NCBI RefSeq assembly: GCF_947648125.1
Contig: NZ_CANSMR010000002.1
Span: forward strand, 620,001 to 684,000
Reading direction: 5' to 3'
From: an uncultured Bradyrhizobium sp.
GTDB lineage: Bacteria > Pseudomonadota > Alphaproteobacteria > Rhizobiales > Xanthobacteraceae
DNA length: 64,000 bases
Part shown: in pieces, positions 24,885-35,421 of the stretch
Layout: every line of letters starts with the position of its first letter
Position numbering within the stretch: the stretch's first letter is position 1
Translations under genes and position numbers: made by a program
The notes under the pieces: model-generated
Database searches by the model: none
What the model saw: the letters and a program-made list of their open reading frames with translations, nothing else
Told to the model about the DNA's origin: nothing

Positions 24885-25531
24885 GCGGCTTTCAGCGTTT
24901 TCATCGCCTTCGCGCACATGGCGGTTATGCCCGCCCAGTTGCCGGCGCGGATATCGGCCGCCGGGCACAGCCAGGAACCGCCGACCGCCAGCACATTGGG
25001 CTCGGCAAGCCAGGTTGCCGCATTGGCCTCACCGATGCCGCCGGTCGGGCAGACCCTGACGTTCGGGAATGGACCGGCCAGGGCCCGCAGTGCCTTGATA
25101 CCGCCGGCCTGCTCGGCGGGGAAGAATTTGACGACGTCGAAGCCGTGCGCGAGTGCCTGCATCAGCTCGGAGGCAGTCGCGATCCCCGGCGCGAAGGGCA
25201 GCCCGCTGGCAGCCACCGCCTTCAATAACTCGGGCGTCGCGCCCGGGCTGATGCCGAATTTGGCGCCGAGCGCCTCGGCGCGCGCCAGATCGTCACCATT
25301 GAGGATTGTGCCGATCCCGACCACCGCATCGGGCACCTCGGCGATGATGGCCTTGGCCGCATCGACCGCGACCGCCGTCCGCAGCGTCACCTCGAGCGTT
25401 CGCACGCCGCCCGCGACCAGCGCCCTGGCGAGCGGCACTGCGTCGGCAAGCCGCTCGATGGTCAGCACCGGGATCACGGTGGCCTGGCGGATCAGCTCGG
25501 CGATCCGGTCCTGCTTCGATGTCGTTGTCAT
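24881..25531 (-). CDS. eda: 2-keto-3-deoxy-6-phosphogluconate (KDPG) aldolase
   Basis: 216 residues from the ATG at 25531, which overlaps the stop of the kinase gene by 4 bp. The Schiff-base Lys is Lys135 in FDVVKFFPAEQ, and the acid/base Glu is Glu47 in TLEVTLRT; GIGTILNGDD and CPTGGIGEAN also fit. It splits KDPG to pyruvate and glyceraldehyde 3-phosphate, the last step of the Entner-Doudoroff route. Directly coupled to a KDG kinase, it completes conversion of an unphosphorylated 2-keto-3-deoxy acid to central metabolites. It is the last gene of the leftward sugar-acid operon. Confidence 0.92.
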   Translation of the reverse strand: MTTTSKQDRIAELIRQATVIPVLTIERLADAVPLARALVAGGVRTLEVTLRTAVAVDAAKAIIAEVPDAVVGIGTILNGDDLARAEALGAKFGISPGATPELLKAVAASGLPFAPGIATASELMQALAHGFDVVKFFPAEQAGGIKALRALAGPFPNVRVCPTGGIGEANAATWLAEPNVLAVGGSWLCPAADIRAGNWAGITAMCAKAMKTLKAA

Positions 25532-26484
25532 TGCGAGGCCTTGCGGGATGGTGGGGGACGAGGCGCCTTCTTCGGCGGCATGGCGTAGCGTGGAATGATC
25601 GCACCGGGATAGCACACCACGACGCCGGCCAGACGATGGCCGGCGCGCGCCGCCTCCTCAGGCTCGGCGCCGCCGAGCCGCGCGGCGAGATAGGCCGCGG
25701 CAAAACTGTCGCCGGCCGCCGTGGTATCGACCACCGGCTTCGGCAGCGGTTCCGCTCTCACCTCGCGCGTTCCCCCGGCCGAACGCACGATGCAGGCGGG
25801 CTCGGCAAGCTTCAGCACGACCTCGGGGCTCGAGATGCCGGCAAGCAGCGCGGTGTTGCTCTCGCCGGGATAGAGCGGCGCCAGATCCTCGGTCGAGGCA
25901 AGCACGATATCGGCGGTCTCGAACGCGCTGCTGAAGACCTTCCGTGCAAGTGCCAGGTCCGGCCAGCCGCGGGCGCGGAAATTGGTGTCGAACGCAAACC
26001 GCGTGCCCAGCAGCCGCGCGCGCTTCAGCGCCGCCAGCAGCCGTTCCCGTCCATCCTCGCGCAGGATCGAGAGCGTGATCGCCGACAGATAGACGATGTC
26101 GTAGGTCGCGAGCGAGTTCAGGATGTCGGCCGTCTCGGGCAGGTCCATCAGCTCGCGCGCGGCGGCGCTGTCGCGCCAGTGGAAGAAGCGCCGCTCGCCC
26201 TTGTCGTCGGTCTGGATCAGATAGAGCCCGGGCAGCTTGCCTGCCAATCGCGCGACATGCTTGGTGCCGATGCCTTCGCTCGCCCAACCCGCGATCATCT
26301 CATCGCTCAGCACATCATCGCCGAGCGCGGTGACATAATCGATGTGGACGCCGAGCCGGGACAGATAGACGGCGGTGTTGAGTGTGTCGCCGCCATAGGA
26401 GCGCGAATACAGGCCTCCGGGCTGGCCGCCCGGAGCCTGGCGCAACTCGATCATGCATTCGCCGATGCTGGCGACCCTTGTCAT
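25528..26484 (-). CDS. kdgK: 2-keto-3-deoxygluconate kinase (PfkB family sugar kinase)
   Basis: 318 residues. The N-terminus has IGECMIELRQ and YGGDTLNTAVYLSRLG, typical of KDG kinases. The C-terminal PfkB signature is VVDTTAAGDSFAAAYLAARL, with the catalytic Asp in the AAGDSF turn. It phosphorylates 2-keto-3-deoxygluconate to KDPG for the aldolase whose start overlaps its stop. The C-terminal tail (PPKKAPRPPPSRKASQ) is basic and proline-rich and extends past the fold. The assignment to KDG rather than another sugar rests on the family look and on its coupling to the KDPG aldolase. Confidence 0.88.
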   Translation of the reverse strand: MTRVASIGECMIELRQAPGGQPGGLYSRSYGGDTLNTAVYLSRLGVHIDYVTALGDDVLSDEMIAGWASEGIGTKHVARLAGKLPGLYLIQTDDKGERRFFHWRDSAAARELMDLPETADILNSLATYDIVYLSAITLSILREDGRERLLAALKRARLLGTRFAFDTNFRARGWPDLALARKVFSSAFETADIVLASTEDLAPLYPGESNTALLAGISSPEVVLKLAEPACIVRSAGGTREVRAEPLPKPVVDTTAAGDSFAAAYLAARLGGAEPEEAARAGHRLAGVVVCYPGAIIPRYAMPPKKAPRPPPSRKASQ

Positions 26485-26510
26485 GCCAAGACCCGCGTGC
26501 CTGAGCGGAG

Positions 26511-27497
26511 CTAGGCGGCGAACTTACCGCCCAGCTCGTCCTCGATGTGGATGCGGATGATGTCGTCGAACGTCTTCTCGGCGGTGGTGAAGCCGAGCTT
26601 CAGCGCGCGCTCGGTGGCGAAATCGCGCGGCCAGCCCGAGACGATGCCGATGATGGTCGGATCGGGCACCCGCTTGATCCGCGCGGTGACGTTCTTGCCG
26701 GCAACGCGCTCAAGCGAGGCGATCTGCTCGCCGACGCTGACGGACATCCCGGGCATGCTGAGATTGCGCCGCGGCCCCATCGCGTTGAGATCCATCGTGC
26801 CGGCGTGAACCAGGAAGCCGACCGCCGATTTCGGCGAGGCGTGCCAGTGCCGCACGTCCTCCGACACCGGCAGCACAGCCTCCTCGCCCGCCAGCGGCTC
26901 GCGGATGATGTTGGAGAAGAAGCCGGACGCCGCCTTGTTCGGCTTGCCCGGACGCACGCAGATCGTCGGCAGGCGGATCGAGATCCCGTCGAGCAGGCCC
27001 TTGCGGGTGTAATCGTTGATCAGCAGCTCGCAAATCGACTTCTGCGTGCCGTAGCTCGTCAGCGGCGTATGGAAGAACTCGTCGCCGATATTCTCAGGGA
27101 ACGGCGCGCCGAACACCGCGATCGAGGAGGTGAACACCAGCCGCGGCTTGTAGCCGCCGCCGACGGCGCGGATCGCGTCGATCAGGTAGCGGGTGCCATC
27201 GAGATTGATCCGGTAGCCCTTGTCGAACTCGGCCTCCGCCTCGCCCGAGACGATCGCGGCGAGATGGAAGATCACGTCGGGCCGCTCGGCGATCAGGGGC
27301 GCCGCGGCGCCGACATCGGCGAAATCGGATGCGACGACATTGACCGGGATCGAGGCGTTGGCGGGCTTGGCCGGCGCGACCACGTCCTGCAGGGTCATCC
27401 TGCTGATGTCCTGCTTGCCGAGACGGCCCTCACGCAACAGACGCTCGGTCAACTTGCGGCCGACCATGCCGGCGGCGCCCAGAATCAGAATGTGCAC
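26511..27497 (-). CDS. NAD-dependent epimerase/dehydratase family protein, DenD-like (D-erythronate dehydrogenase)
   Basis: 328 residues. The Rossmann motif is ILGAAGMVGRKL, then FHLAAIVSGEAE and the active-site pair in TSSIAVFG with SYGTQKS (Tyr-x3-Lys). These match the extended SDR subgroup that includes D-erythronate dehydrogenase DenD. It would oxidise a sugar acid or related polyol acid with NAD. It lies between the ABC permease gene and the KDG kinase, 26 bp from the latter, so it is part of the operon. Whether its substrate is erythronate or the imported compound is open. Confidence 0.8.
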   Translation of the reverse strand: MHILILGAAGMVGRKLTERLLREGRLGKQDISRMTLQDVVAPAKPANASIPVNVVASDFADVGAAAPLIAERPDVIFHLAAIVSGEAEAEFDKGYRINLDGTRYLIDAIRAVGGGYKPRLVFTSSIAVFGAPFPENIGDEFFHTPLTSYGTQKSICELLINDYTRKGLLDGISIRLPTICVRPGKPNKAASGFFSNIIREPLAGEEAVLPVSEDVRHWHASPKSAVGFLVHAGTMDLNAMGPRRNLSMPGMSVSVGEQIASLERVAGKNVTARIKRVPDPTIIGIVSGWPRDFATERALKLGFTTAEKTFDDIIRIHIEDELGGKFAA

Positions 27498-27549
27498 GAC
27501 CCTGCTCCTTTTCTTCTCTTGTTCGAATTCAGATGCGGGCCTTGCGCGC

Positions 27550-28458
27550 CTATTCCTTCACGGCACCCGTCATCGCCGAGACATAATGCTCAACGAAGAA
27601 GGCGTAAAGAATAACCAGCGGCAATGAGCCGACCAGCGCCCCAGCCATCAGCGATCCCCATTTGTAGATATCGCCGTCGACGAATTCGTTGACGATGGCA
27701 ACCGGTACCGTCTTGTTCGGCGTCGATTGCAGGAATGTCAGCGCATAGATGAACTCGTTCCAGCACAGAGTGAACGAGAAAATAAAGGCGGAGATCAGGC
27801 CGGGCACCGCCAGCGGCACGATGATCTTGACCAGGATCTGCCAGCGCGACGCGCCGTCGATGAGCGCGCACTCCTCGAGCTCGTAGGGGATGGTCTTGAA
27901 ATAGCCCATCAGCAGCCACGTCGAGAACGGGATCAGCAGCGTCGGATAGACCAGGATCAGCGACAGCGGCGAATCGAACAGCCCATAGGCCTGGATCACC
28001 GAGGCCAGCGGGATGAACAGGATCGAGGGCGGCACCAGATATGCGAAGAAGATCAGAACGCCGACGGCCTCCGCGCCCTTGAAGCGCAGCCGCGTGATCG
28101 CATAGGCCGACAGCACGCTAGCGACGATCGAAAGGAACGTCGCGCCGACCGCGACGTACATCGTATTCCAGAGCCAGCGCGGATACTGGGTCTCAAACAG
28201 CAGCTTGCTGATGTGCTTGAAGGTCGGATGAACCACCCAGAACGGGTTGAACTTTTCCATGTCGATGAGCTGTTCGTCCGGTTTGATGGACGTCAGCACC
28301 ATCCAGTAGAACGGGAACAGTAGCACCACGAGGATGATGAACAGCGGCAGATAAAGCGTAACCAGGCGCCGCGGCAGCGACTCCAGGTAGCTCATGCCTT
28401 CGGTGTCATCGCCGGTGTTGGCGGTCGCGGCCTTCGATTGCAAGGTTGAATCAGTCAT
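27550..28458 (-). CDS. Carbohydrate ABC transporter permease (MalG-type)
   Basis: 302 residues with six hydrophobic segments. The cytoplasmic EAA loop that contacts the ATPase reads ELEECALIDGASRWQILVKIIVPLAVPGL. The N-terminal ~35 residues are polar. It forms the inner-membrane channel with the permease encoded upstream, whose gene overlaps by 8 bp. The two, with the binding protein and the UgpC/MalK-type ATPase, make one complete CUT1-type sugar importer. Confidence 0.9.
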   Translation of the reverse strand: MTDSTLQSKAATANTGDDTEGMSYLESLPRRLVTLYLPLFIILVVLLFPFYWMVLTSIKPDEQLIDMEKFNPFWVVHPTFKHISKLLFETQYPRWLWNTMYVAVGATFLSIVASVLSAYAITRLRFKGAEAVGVLIFFAYLVPPSILFIPLASVIQAYGLFDSPLSLILVYPTLLIPFSTWLLMGYFKTIPYELEECALIDGASRWQILVKIIVPLAVPGLISAFIFSFTLCWNEFIYALTFLQSTPNKTVPVAIVNEFVDGDIYKWGSLMAGALVGSLPLVILYAFFVEHYVSAMTGAVKE

Positions 28459-29410
28459 TGTTCGATCCTTGCTGCCATTTGCGGCGCTGCATTCCGAACC
28501 AGGAGATGGCGATAGCCGCCACCAGGAAAGGAATCATCGCGGTGGCGATCGCGGCGCCCTCGCCGAGCCGCCCGCTGATGATGCCGCGCTGATAGCTCAG
28601 CGTCGCCATCAGGTGGGTCGCGTTGACCGGGCCGCCGCGGGTCAGCGCCCAGATCAACTGGAAGTCGGTAAAGGTGAACAGCACCGAGAACGTCATCACG
28701 ACGGCGATGATCGGGGTGAGCAACGGATAGGTGATGAAGCGAAAGCGCTGCCAGCTGGTGGCGCCGTCGAGCGTGGCGGCCTCATAGAGCGACGGCGAGA
28801 CCGTCTGCAGGCCGGCCAACAGCGTGATCGCCACGAACGGAACGCCGCGCCAGACATTGGCGAAGATCACGCTCGCCCGCGCCCACTCGGTGTCGCCGAG
28901 GAAGTTGATGTTGCTGTGAATCACACCGAGCTTGATCAGCGACCAGGAGATGATCGAGAACTGCGAGTCGTAGATCCACCAGAACGCGATTGCCGACAGC
29001 ACGGTCGGCACGATGAACGGGATCAGCACGATCGACCGGATCACCGCCTTGAACGGCATGTGCCGGTTCAAGAGCAGTGCGAGATAGAGCCCGATCGCGA
29101 ATTTGATGGCGCTTGCGATCAGCGTGTAGAACAAGGTGTTGAACACCGACAGCCAGAAGATCGAGTCATCCCAGAGCCACTGGTAGTTCTCGATACCGAC
29201 AAAGGCGCCGGCGCGCCCGATGCGCTCGTCGGTGAAGCTCATCCAGACGCCGAGGCCCAGCGGATAGGCCAGAAACAGGATCAGGAACGCCGCCGTCGGC
29301 AACATGAACCAGAATGCCGCCCAATTGCGGTTTCCGCTGAGCCGCGACCAAAACGACGGCTCGCCTGCCGCGACGGCTTGCGCCGGCATCGATGTCTGGA
29401 CAGTGCTCAT
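28451..29410 (-). CDS. Carbohydrate ABC transporter permease (MalF-type)
   Basis: 319 residues with six hydrophobic segments; the first is near residue 32. The EAA loop is YEAATLDGATSWQRFRFITYPLLTP. It pairs with the permease at 27550 (8-bp overlap). It follows the binding-protein gene after 106 bp. The family imports mono- or oligosaccharides, polyols or sugar acids; the binding protein decides which. Confidence 0.9.
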   Translation of the reverse strand: MSTVQTSMPAQAVAAGEPSFWSRLSGNRNWAAFWFMLPTAAFLILFLAYPLGLGVWMSFTDERIGRAGAFVGIENYQWLWDDSIFWLSVFNTLFYTLIASAIKFAIGLYLALLLNRHMPFKAVIRSIVLIPFIVPTVLSAIAFWWIYDSQFSIISWSLIKLGVIHSNINFLGDTEWARASVIFANVWRGVPFVAITLLAGLQTVSPSLYEAATLDGATSWQRFRFITYPLLTPIIAVVMTFSVLFTFTDFQLIWALTRGGPVNATHLMATLSYQRGIISGRLGEGAAIATAMIPFLVAAIAISWFGMQRRKWQQGSNND

Positions 29411-29516
29411 TCGCTCTCAACTCCGAATCATGCGGTGACGCGCGACCAATTTGCCGTACGTCACCTCAGATCGCTCATGGACCGGAGCCGGCGCGGCTTC
29501 CCGCGCCGGCTGTCAC

Positions 29517-30839
29517 CTAGCGGAAGATGCGCTTGGCCGCGCGTTCGGCCGAGGCCATCGCGGTCTTCACATCCTCACGTCCGGTGCAGTAGTTCGCAAA
29601 CATGTCGACCACGACAAAGTCGGCGATCGCGGCGGCCGCGTTCTCGCTCATCTGCGCCTCGCCCGCCGGGGTCGACGCGGTCTGAGCCACGCTTCGATAG
29701 GGCGTCGTCTTCGGGTCGGCCGTCCAGACAGGATTCTTGTCGTAGTCGAGCAGGAAGTGCGACAGATAGCCCTGCGCCGCTTCGATCCACGGATTGAACT
29801 GATCCTGCTCCAGCATGAAGGCGGTGAACGCCTTGCAAGCCTGCGGATACTTCGAGAAGCTGAAGATCAGGATCGGGAAGCCGAGATGCAGCTCCCGTGT
29901 CTTGCCGTCGAGACCGGCCGGCAGGTGGGCATGATTCATGTCTTCGGCGATCTGCGGATTCTCCTTCTTCGCCGTGACGTAGATCGAAATGCCGTTCACG
30001 GTGAGATGAAGCTGCCCGGCGAGGAACGCCTTGTTGTTGGAGCTGTCGTTCCAAGACGCGGTCCCGGGCACGAAATTGTCGTAGAGGCCCTTGACGTATT
30101 CGAGCGACTTCGCGGTTTCCGGCGAATTGACGACGACCTTGTTGTCCTTGTCGATCAGCTTGCCGCCATGCGCCCACAGCGCCCAATGCAGCCAGCCGTT
30201 GGCATCGCCCGAGGCGTGGCCAAGCGCCATGCCGGCCGGGGTGCCGTTCTTGTTCATGCCCTTCACGAGATCCGCGAAGCCGGCGAGATCCTTCGGGAAC
30301 TCCTTGTGGCCGGCCTTTTCCATGGCGGCGACGCGATAGTTGACGAGGCCGCCGGTGGCCGCGACCGGAATTCCGATCCACTTCCCGTTCAGCATGCCGT
30401 ACGCCTTGCCGGAATCGGCCCAGCCACCGCACTTCTTGCCGAGATAATCGGCGACGTCAGTGACGTCGACGCACTTGCTCGGGAACAGGAACGGCAACGA
30501 ATAGAGGCCCCATACCATGTCGAGGCCCTGCCCCGTATTGGCCGCGACCGACGCCTTGGGCTGGATATCGTCGTAGGATTCGTTGGAGACGTTGATCGTG
30601 ATGTTGTTGGCCTTCTGGAAGGCATCGACGATCTTCATGAAGGCCACGTCCTCGGCTTCCACAAAGCGCTTCCAGCGCAGCAGGTTGATCTTGGCGCCCG
30701 GCTCCGGCTTCCATTGCGACGTCTGCGCCCAGGCCTTGGCATAGCCGAGCAGCTGATCGCTCGACATCGTCGCCGCGGCAGCCAGCATCGTGGCGCCGCC
30801 CTTGAGCAGCGAACGGCGGTCAGTGTTGAACATGGACAT
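29517..30839 (-). CDS. Sugar ABC transporter substrate-binding protein
   Basis: 440 residues from the ATG at 30839, which has GGGAGAGAA about 8 bases upstream; a TTG six bases earlier is also in frame. The N-terminus, NTDRRSLLKGGATMLAAAA, is a twin-arginine-like signal followed by a hydrophobic stretch and AWA. The mature part resembles the family-1 extracellular solute-binding proteins (LLRWKRFVEAEDVAFMKIVDAF, with LAGQLHLTVNG). It should bind the imported sugar in the periplasm. It lies between the ATPase gene and the permeases. It does not closely resemble any binding protein whose ligand I know. Confidence 0.88.
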   Translation of the reverse strand: MSMFNTDRRSLLKGGATMLAAAATMSSDQLLGYAKAWAQTSQWKPEPGAKINLLRWKRFVEAEDVAFMKIVDAFQKANNITINVSNESYDDIQPKASVAANTGQGLDMVWGLYSLPFLFPSKCVDVTDVADYLGKKCGGWADSGKAYGMLNGKWIGIPVAATGGLVNYRVAAMEKAGHKEFPKDLAGFADLVKGMNKNGTPAGMALGHASGDANGWLHWALWAHGGKLIDKDNKVVVNSPETAKSLEYVKGLYDNFVPGTASWNDSSNNKAFLAGQLHLTVNGISIYVTAKKENPQIAEDMNHAHLPAGLDGKTRELHLGFPILIFSFSKYPQACKAFTAFMLEQDQFNPWIEAAQGYLSHFLLDYDKNPVWTADPKTTPYRSVAQTASTPAGEAQMSENAAAAIADFVVVDMFANYCTGREDVKTAMASAERAAKRIFR

Positions 30840-30949
30840 TGGCAATTCTCTCCCGATTTTTGGTTGTTGTTCAGAAATGATCCCTGCCGCCTGCAGCCGC
30901 GGCCGAAATCCCGGTCGAAATGATACACGGACGAGATGTGCGGTCGGCG

Positions 30950-32017
<1,068 letters not shown>

Positions 32018-32166
32018 CCACTTCCCTCCTCAAATTCCCGACGGCATACGACGAGTGCCGCCACCGCTTTGTTATGTTCCGACCACGCTGGGTGCGCGGC
32101 TCTGTTGGACTGAGTTTATTGTCCGCAGTTTATCCGGTTTTGGCAATCGTTCGATTAGCAATCGCT

Positions 32167-32180
32167 TGGTAGCGCTGTCA
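32167..32180. promoter_or_regulatory. Candidate LacI-family operator between regulator and transporter operon
   Basis: TGGTAGCGCTGTCA fits the LacI-family pattern TGnnAnCGnTnnCA exactly, with the central CG. It is 43 bp before the regulator start and about 150 bp before the ATPase start. Two partial cores (AATCGTTC near 32143 and AATCGCTT near 32160) lie next to it and may be weaker sites. Confidence 0.6.
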
Positions 32181-32222
32181 ATATCGGTTTGTCTGCGACG
32201 AACGTCGTGGTATCAGCGGCAA

Positions 32223-33251
32223 ATGGCCCCAAAGCGCATCATGCCAGGCAAGATACGGCTCGCCGAAGTTGCGAAGCTCGCCGGCGTCAGCCCGATTACG
32301 GCCTCACGCTTCTTCAGGAATCCGGAAGCGCTCTCGGCCGGCAAACGCGCCCGGGTCGAAAGTGCGGCAAAAGAGCTCGGCTATGTGCCCAATCTCGCGG
32401 CACGCGCGCTTGCGTCGCAGCGTACCGAGGTGATCGGTGTCCTGATCCCGTCGCTGACCAACAACGTATTCTCCGACGTGCTGCGCGGCATCTATGACGC
32501 GCTCGACGGCAGCCGCTACAGCATTCAGCTCGCCAACACCCGCTACAGCATCCTGCAGGAAGAGCGCCTGCTGCGTCTTTTTCTGGCACAAAAGCCGGCT
32601 GGTCTCATCGTCACCGGAATCAACCAGACTGCCGATTCACGGGCCATTATGGAGACTGTCGATTGCCCGATCGTCCAGATCATGGAGACCGGTCCCTCCC
32701 CGATCGACATGATGATCGGATTCTCGCATTTTGACGCCGCAAGAGCGGCAATCGGCCATCTGCTTGCACAGGGCTACCGGCGGATCGGCTTCCTCGGCGC
32801 GCGGATGGATCCGCGGGTGCAGCGCCGGCTTGACGGCTATCGCGCCGCGATGAGCGATGCTGCGCTGTTCGATCCGCAGATCATTGTCACCACGGCGATT
32901 CCGACCTCGGTGACGCTGGGCGGGACGTTGCTTGCCGACCTGCTCGCCAAGGCGCCGGACATCGACGCGGTGTTCTGCGTCAATGACGACCTTGCGCTCG
33001 GCGCACTGTTCGAATGCAAGCGCCGGCACATGGCGGTGCCGGAGCAGATGGCGATCGTCGGTTTCAACGACCTCGAATTCATGGCGTCGAGCGAGCCGAC
33101 GCTGAGCAGCGTGCGCACCAACCGCTACGAAATGGGCAGAAACGCTGCCATGATGGTGATCGAAACGCTGGAAGGGCGCCGGCCCGCCGAGCCCGTCGTC
33201 GATCTCGGCTTCAGCGTCATGGAACGGCAGAGCTCTGCGCGGCGCAGCTGA
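32223..33251 (+). CDS. LacI family transcriptional regulator
   Basis: 342 residues from the ATG at 32223 (another in-frame ATG is at 32241). The N-terminal HTH and hinge helix read IRLAEVAKLAGVSPITASRFFRNPEALSAGKRARVESAAKELGYVPNLAARAL, and the effector domain begins VIGVLIPSLTNNVFSDVLRGI, resembling GntR-type gluconate repressors. The ligand is probably a sugar acid or a pathway intermediate. It sits between the leftward transporter/KDG genes and the rightward dehydratase/SDR genes, and matching operators are found on both sides, so it likely controls the whole locus. Confidence 0.92.
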   Translation: MAPKRIMPGKIRLAEVAKLAGVSPITASRFFRNPEALSAGKRARVESAAKELGYVPNLAARALASQRTEVIGVLIPSLTNNVFSDVLRGIYDALDGSRYSIQLANTRYSILQEERLLRLFLAQKPAGLIVTGINQTADSRAIMETVDCPIVQIMETGPSPIDMMIGFSHFDAARAAIGHLLAQGYRRIGFLGARMDPRVQRRLDGYRAAMSDAALFDPQIIVTTAIPTSVTLGGTLLADLLAKAPDIDAVFCVNDDLALGALFECKRRHMAVPEQMAIVGFNDLEFMASSEPTLSSVRTNRYEMGRNAAMMVIETLEGRRPAEPVVDLGFSVMERQSSARRS

Positions 33252-33299
33252 CATCCTCCCGACACCAGCCCGTCACAAGGGACACGAAAAATGACAAAA

Positions 33300-33313
33300 T
33301 GATAGCGCAACCA
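33300..33313. promoter_or_regulatory. Second candidate LacI operator, upstream of dehydratase
   Basis: TGATAGCGCAACCA matches the TGnnAnCGnTnnCA pattern except for the T in the right half. It lies in the 212-bp gap between the regulator and the dehydratase, as expected if the regulator controls the rightward genes too. Confidence 0.45.
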
Positions 33314-33463
33314 AGTCCCTTCAACTAAGGTCCAATCCATCCAGTGAAACACCTGTGCGTGATCGTCGAGGTTTGTAGTGCGCGACGATTTGCACAAGGT
33401 AGAACACGTTGAACCAGAGCCCTTGAATGGGCGTATCAAGAATATGCATTGCGGGAGAAACCA

Positions 33464-35302
33464 ATGACAAAACCCCACACCAACGGGCACAGCGCCGCAG
33501 GCGAGACCAACAAGGGTAAGGGCCGCCGGCTCCGCTCCCAGGAATGGTTCGACAACCCGCACAATCCGGGCATGACCGCGCTCTATCTCGAGCGCTATCT
33601 CAATTACGGCCTGACGCGCGAGGAATTGCAGTCGGGCAAGCCGATCATCGGCATCGCCCAGACCGGCAACGACCTGTCGCCCTGCAACCGGCACCATCTC
33701 GAACTCGCCCACCGCGTCCGCGAGGGCATCCGCGCCGCCGGCGGCATCGCGATGGAGTTTCCGACCCATCCGATCCAGGAGACCGGCAAGCGCCCGACCG
33801 CGGCGCTCGACCGCAACCTCGCCTATCTCGGCCTGGTCGAGATCCTGTTCGGCTATCCGCTCGACGGCGTGGTGCTGACCACCGGCTGCGACAAGACCAC
33901 CCCGGCCTGCATGATGGCGGCGGCGACCGTCAACCTGCCGGCGATCGTGCTGTCGGGCGGCCCGATGCTGAACGGCTGGCACGAGGGCCAGCGCACCGGC
34001 TCCGGCACCGTGGTGTGGAAGGCGCGCGAGCGACTCGCCGCGGGCGAGATCGACTATGAGCAGTTCATCGAGATCGTGGCTTCTTCGGCGCCCTCGGTCG
34101 GCCATTGCAACACCATGGGCACCGCCTCCACCATGAACTCGCTCGCGGAGGCGCTCGGCTTCTCGCTGCCCGGCTGCGCGGCGATCCCGGCACCCTATCG
34201 CGAGCGTGGCCAGATCGCCTACGAGACCGGCAAGCGTATCGTCGACATGGTCTGGGAAGACCTCAAGCCGTCCGACTTCCTGACCCGCGAGGCGTTCGAG
34301 AACTGCATCGTGGTCAACTCCGCGATCGGCGGCTCGACCAATGCGCCGATCCACATCAATGCGCTGGCGCGCCATGTCGGCGTCGAGCTGTCGATCGACG
34401 ACTGGCAGAAATACGGCCATGACGTGCCGCTGCTGGTGAACATGCAGCCGGCCGGCTTCTATCTCGGCGAGGAATACCACCGCGCCGGCGGCGTGCCCTC
34501 GGTGGTGCGCGAGCTGATCAAGCACAAGCGCATCCACGAAGGCGCCCTCACCGTCAACGGCCGCACCATGGGCGAGAATTGCAAGGAAGCGCCGAAGCCC
34601 GACGGCGACGTGATCTGGGGTTACGACAAGCCGCTGGTGAAAGACGCCGGCTTCCTCGTGCTGCGCGGCAATCTCTTTGATTCCGCGATCATGAAGACCA
34701 GCGTGATCTCGAAGGAATTCCGCGACCGCTATCTGTCCAACCCGAAGGACCTCAACGCCTTCGAGGGCCGCGCCATCGTGTTCGAGGGCCCGGAGGACTA
34801 TCACGCCCGGATCGAGGATCCCGCGCTCGACATCGACGAGCACTGCGTGCTGTTCGTCCGCGGCACCGGCCCGATCGGCTATCCCGGCGGCGCCGAGGTC
34901 GTGAACATGCAGCCGCCGGCGGCGCTGATCAAACGCGGCATCCTGTCCCTGCCCTGCATCGGCGACGGAAGGCAGTCCGGCACCTCGGGCTCGCCCTCGA
35001 TCCTCAATGCCTCGCCGGAGGCTGCCGCGGACGGCGGGCTCGCGATCCTCAAGACCGGCGACAAGGTGCGCATCGACCTCAACAAGGGCAGCGCCAACAT
35101 CATGATCTCGGAGGATGAGCTGCGCACCCGCCGCGCCGAGCTGAAGGCCAAGGGCGGCTTCCCGCACCCGACCAACCAGACGCCGTGGCAGGAGCTCTAC
35201 CGCCAGACCGTCGGCCAGCACGCGACCGGCGCCTGCCTCGAGCTCGCGACCCGCTACCACGACATTGCCGGCAAGGTCGGCGTGGCGCGGGATAATCACT
35301 GA
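33464..35302 (+). CDS. IlvD/Edd family dehydratase, D-xylonate dehydratase-like
   Basis: 612 residues from the ATG at 33464, preceded by GCGGGAGAA; an upstream TTG is less likely. The sequence closely follows what I remember of Caulobacter xylonate dehydratase Xyl[40 protein letters not shown], and [13 protein letters not shown], with the conserved cluster-ligand cysteines ([23 protein letters not shown]). Such enzymes bind an Fe-S cluster and Mg and turn aldonates into 2-keto-3-deoxy acids. Other possible substrates are arabonate, gluconate or fuconate; the neighbouring KDG kinase and KDPG aldolase favour a hexonate. Confidence 0.85.
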   Translation: MTKPHTNGHSAAGETNKGKGRRLRSQEWFDNPHNPGMTALYLERYLNYGLTREELQSGKPIIGIAQTGNDLSPCNRHHLELAHRVREGIRAAGGIAMEFPTHPIQETGKRPTAALDRNLAYLGLVEILFGYPLDGVVLTTGCDKTTPACMMAAATVNLPAIVLSGGPMLNGWHEGQRTGSGTVVWKARERLAAGEIDYEQFIEIVASSAPSVGHCNTMGTASTMNSLAEALGFSLPGCAAIPAPYRERGQIAYETGKRIVDMVWEDLKPSDFLTREAFENCIVVNSAIGGSTNAPIHINALARHVGVELSIDDWQKYGHDVPLLVNMQPAGFYLGEEYHRAGGVPSVVRELIKHKRIHEGALTVNGRTMGENCKEAPKPDGDVIWGYDKPLVKDAGFLVLRGNLFDSAIMKTSVISKEFRDRYLSNPKDLNAFEGRAIVFEGPEDYHARIEDPALDIDEHCVLFVRGTGPIGYPGGAEVVNMQPPAALIKRGILSLPCIGDGRQSGTSGSPSILNASPEAAADGGLAILKTGDKVRIDLNKGSANIMISEDELRTRRAELKAKGGFPHPTNQTPWQELYRQTVGQHATGACLELATRYHDIAGKVGVARDNH

Positions 35303-35313
35303 TCCGCAAGACC

Positions 35314-35386
35314 GTCATTGCCGGGCTTGACCCGGCAATCCATCGCTCTTCGAAAGATGGATGCGCGGGTCAAGCCCGCGCATGAC
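35314..35386. repeat. Paired 'gggcttgacccgg' palindromic repeat, short form
   Basis: Left half 'gtcattgccgggcttgaccc' and right half 'gatgcgcgggtcaagcccgc' separated by a short centre. Being inside a same-strand operon-like series (dehydratase then SDR), it may modulate read-through or mRNA stability. Confidence 0.75.
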
Positions 35387-35421
35387 AGCAAGAAACATAC
35401 GAGAACCGAAGGAAGAAACGC

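Noticed and set aside
33125-35299. A 724-codon leftward frame opposite the dehydratase
   Set aside because: It has no recognisable domain, crosses the end of the LacI gene, and lies opposite a well-conserved IlvD/Edd enzyme.
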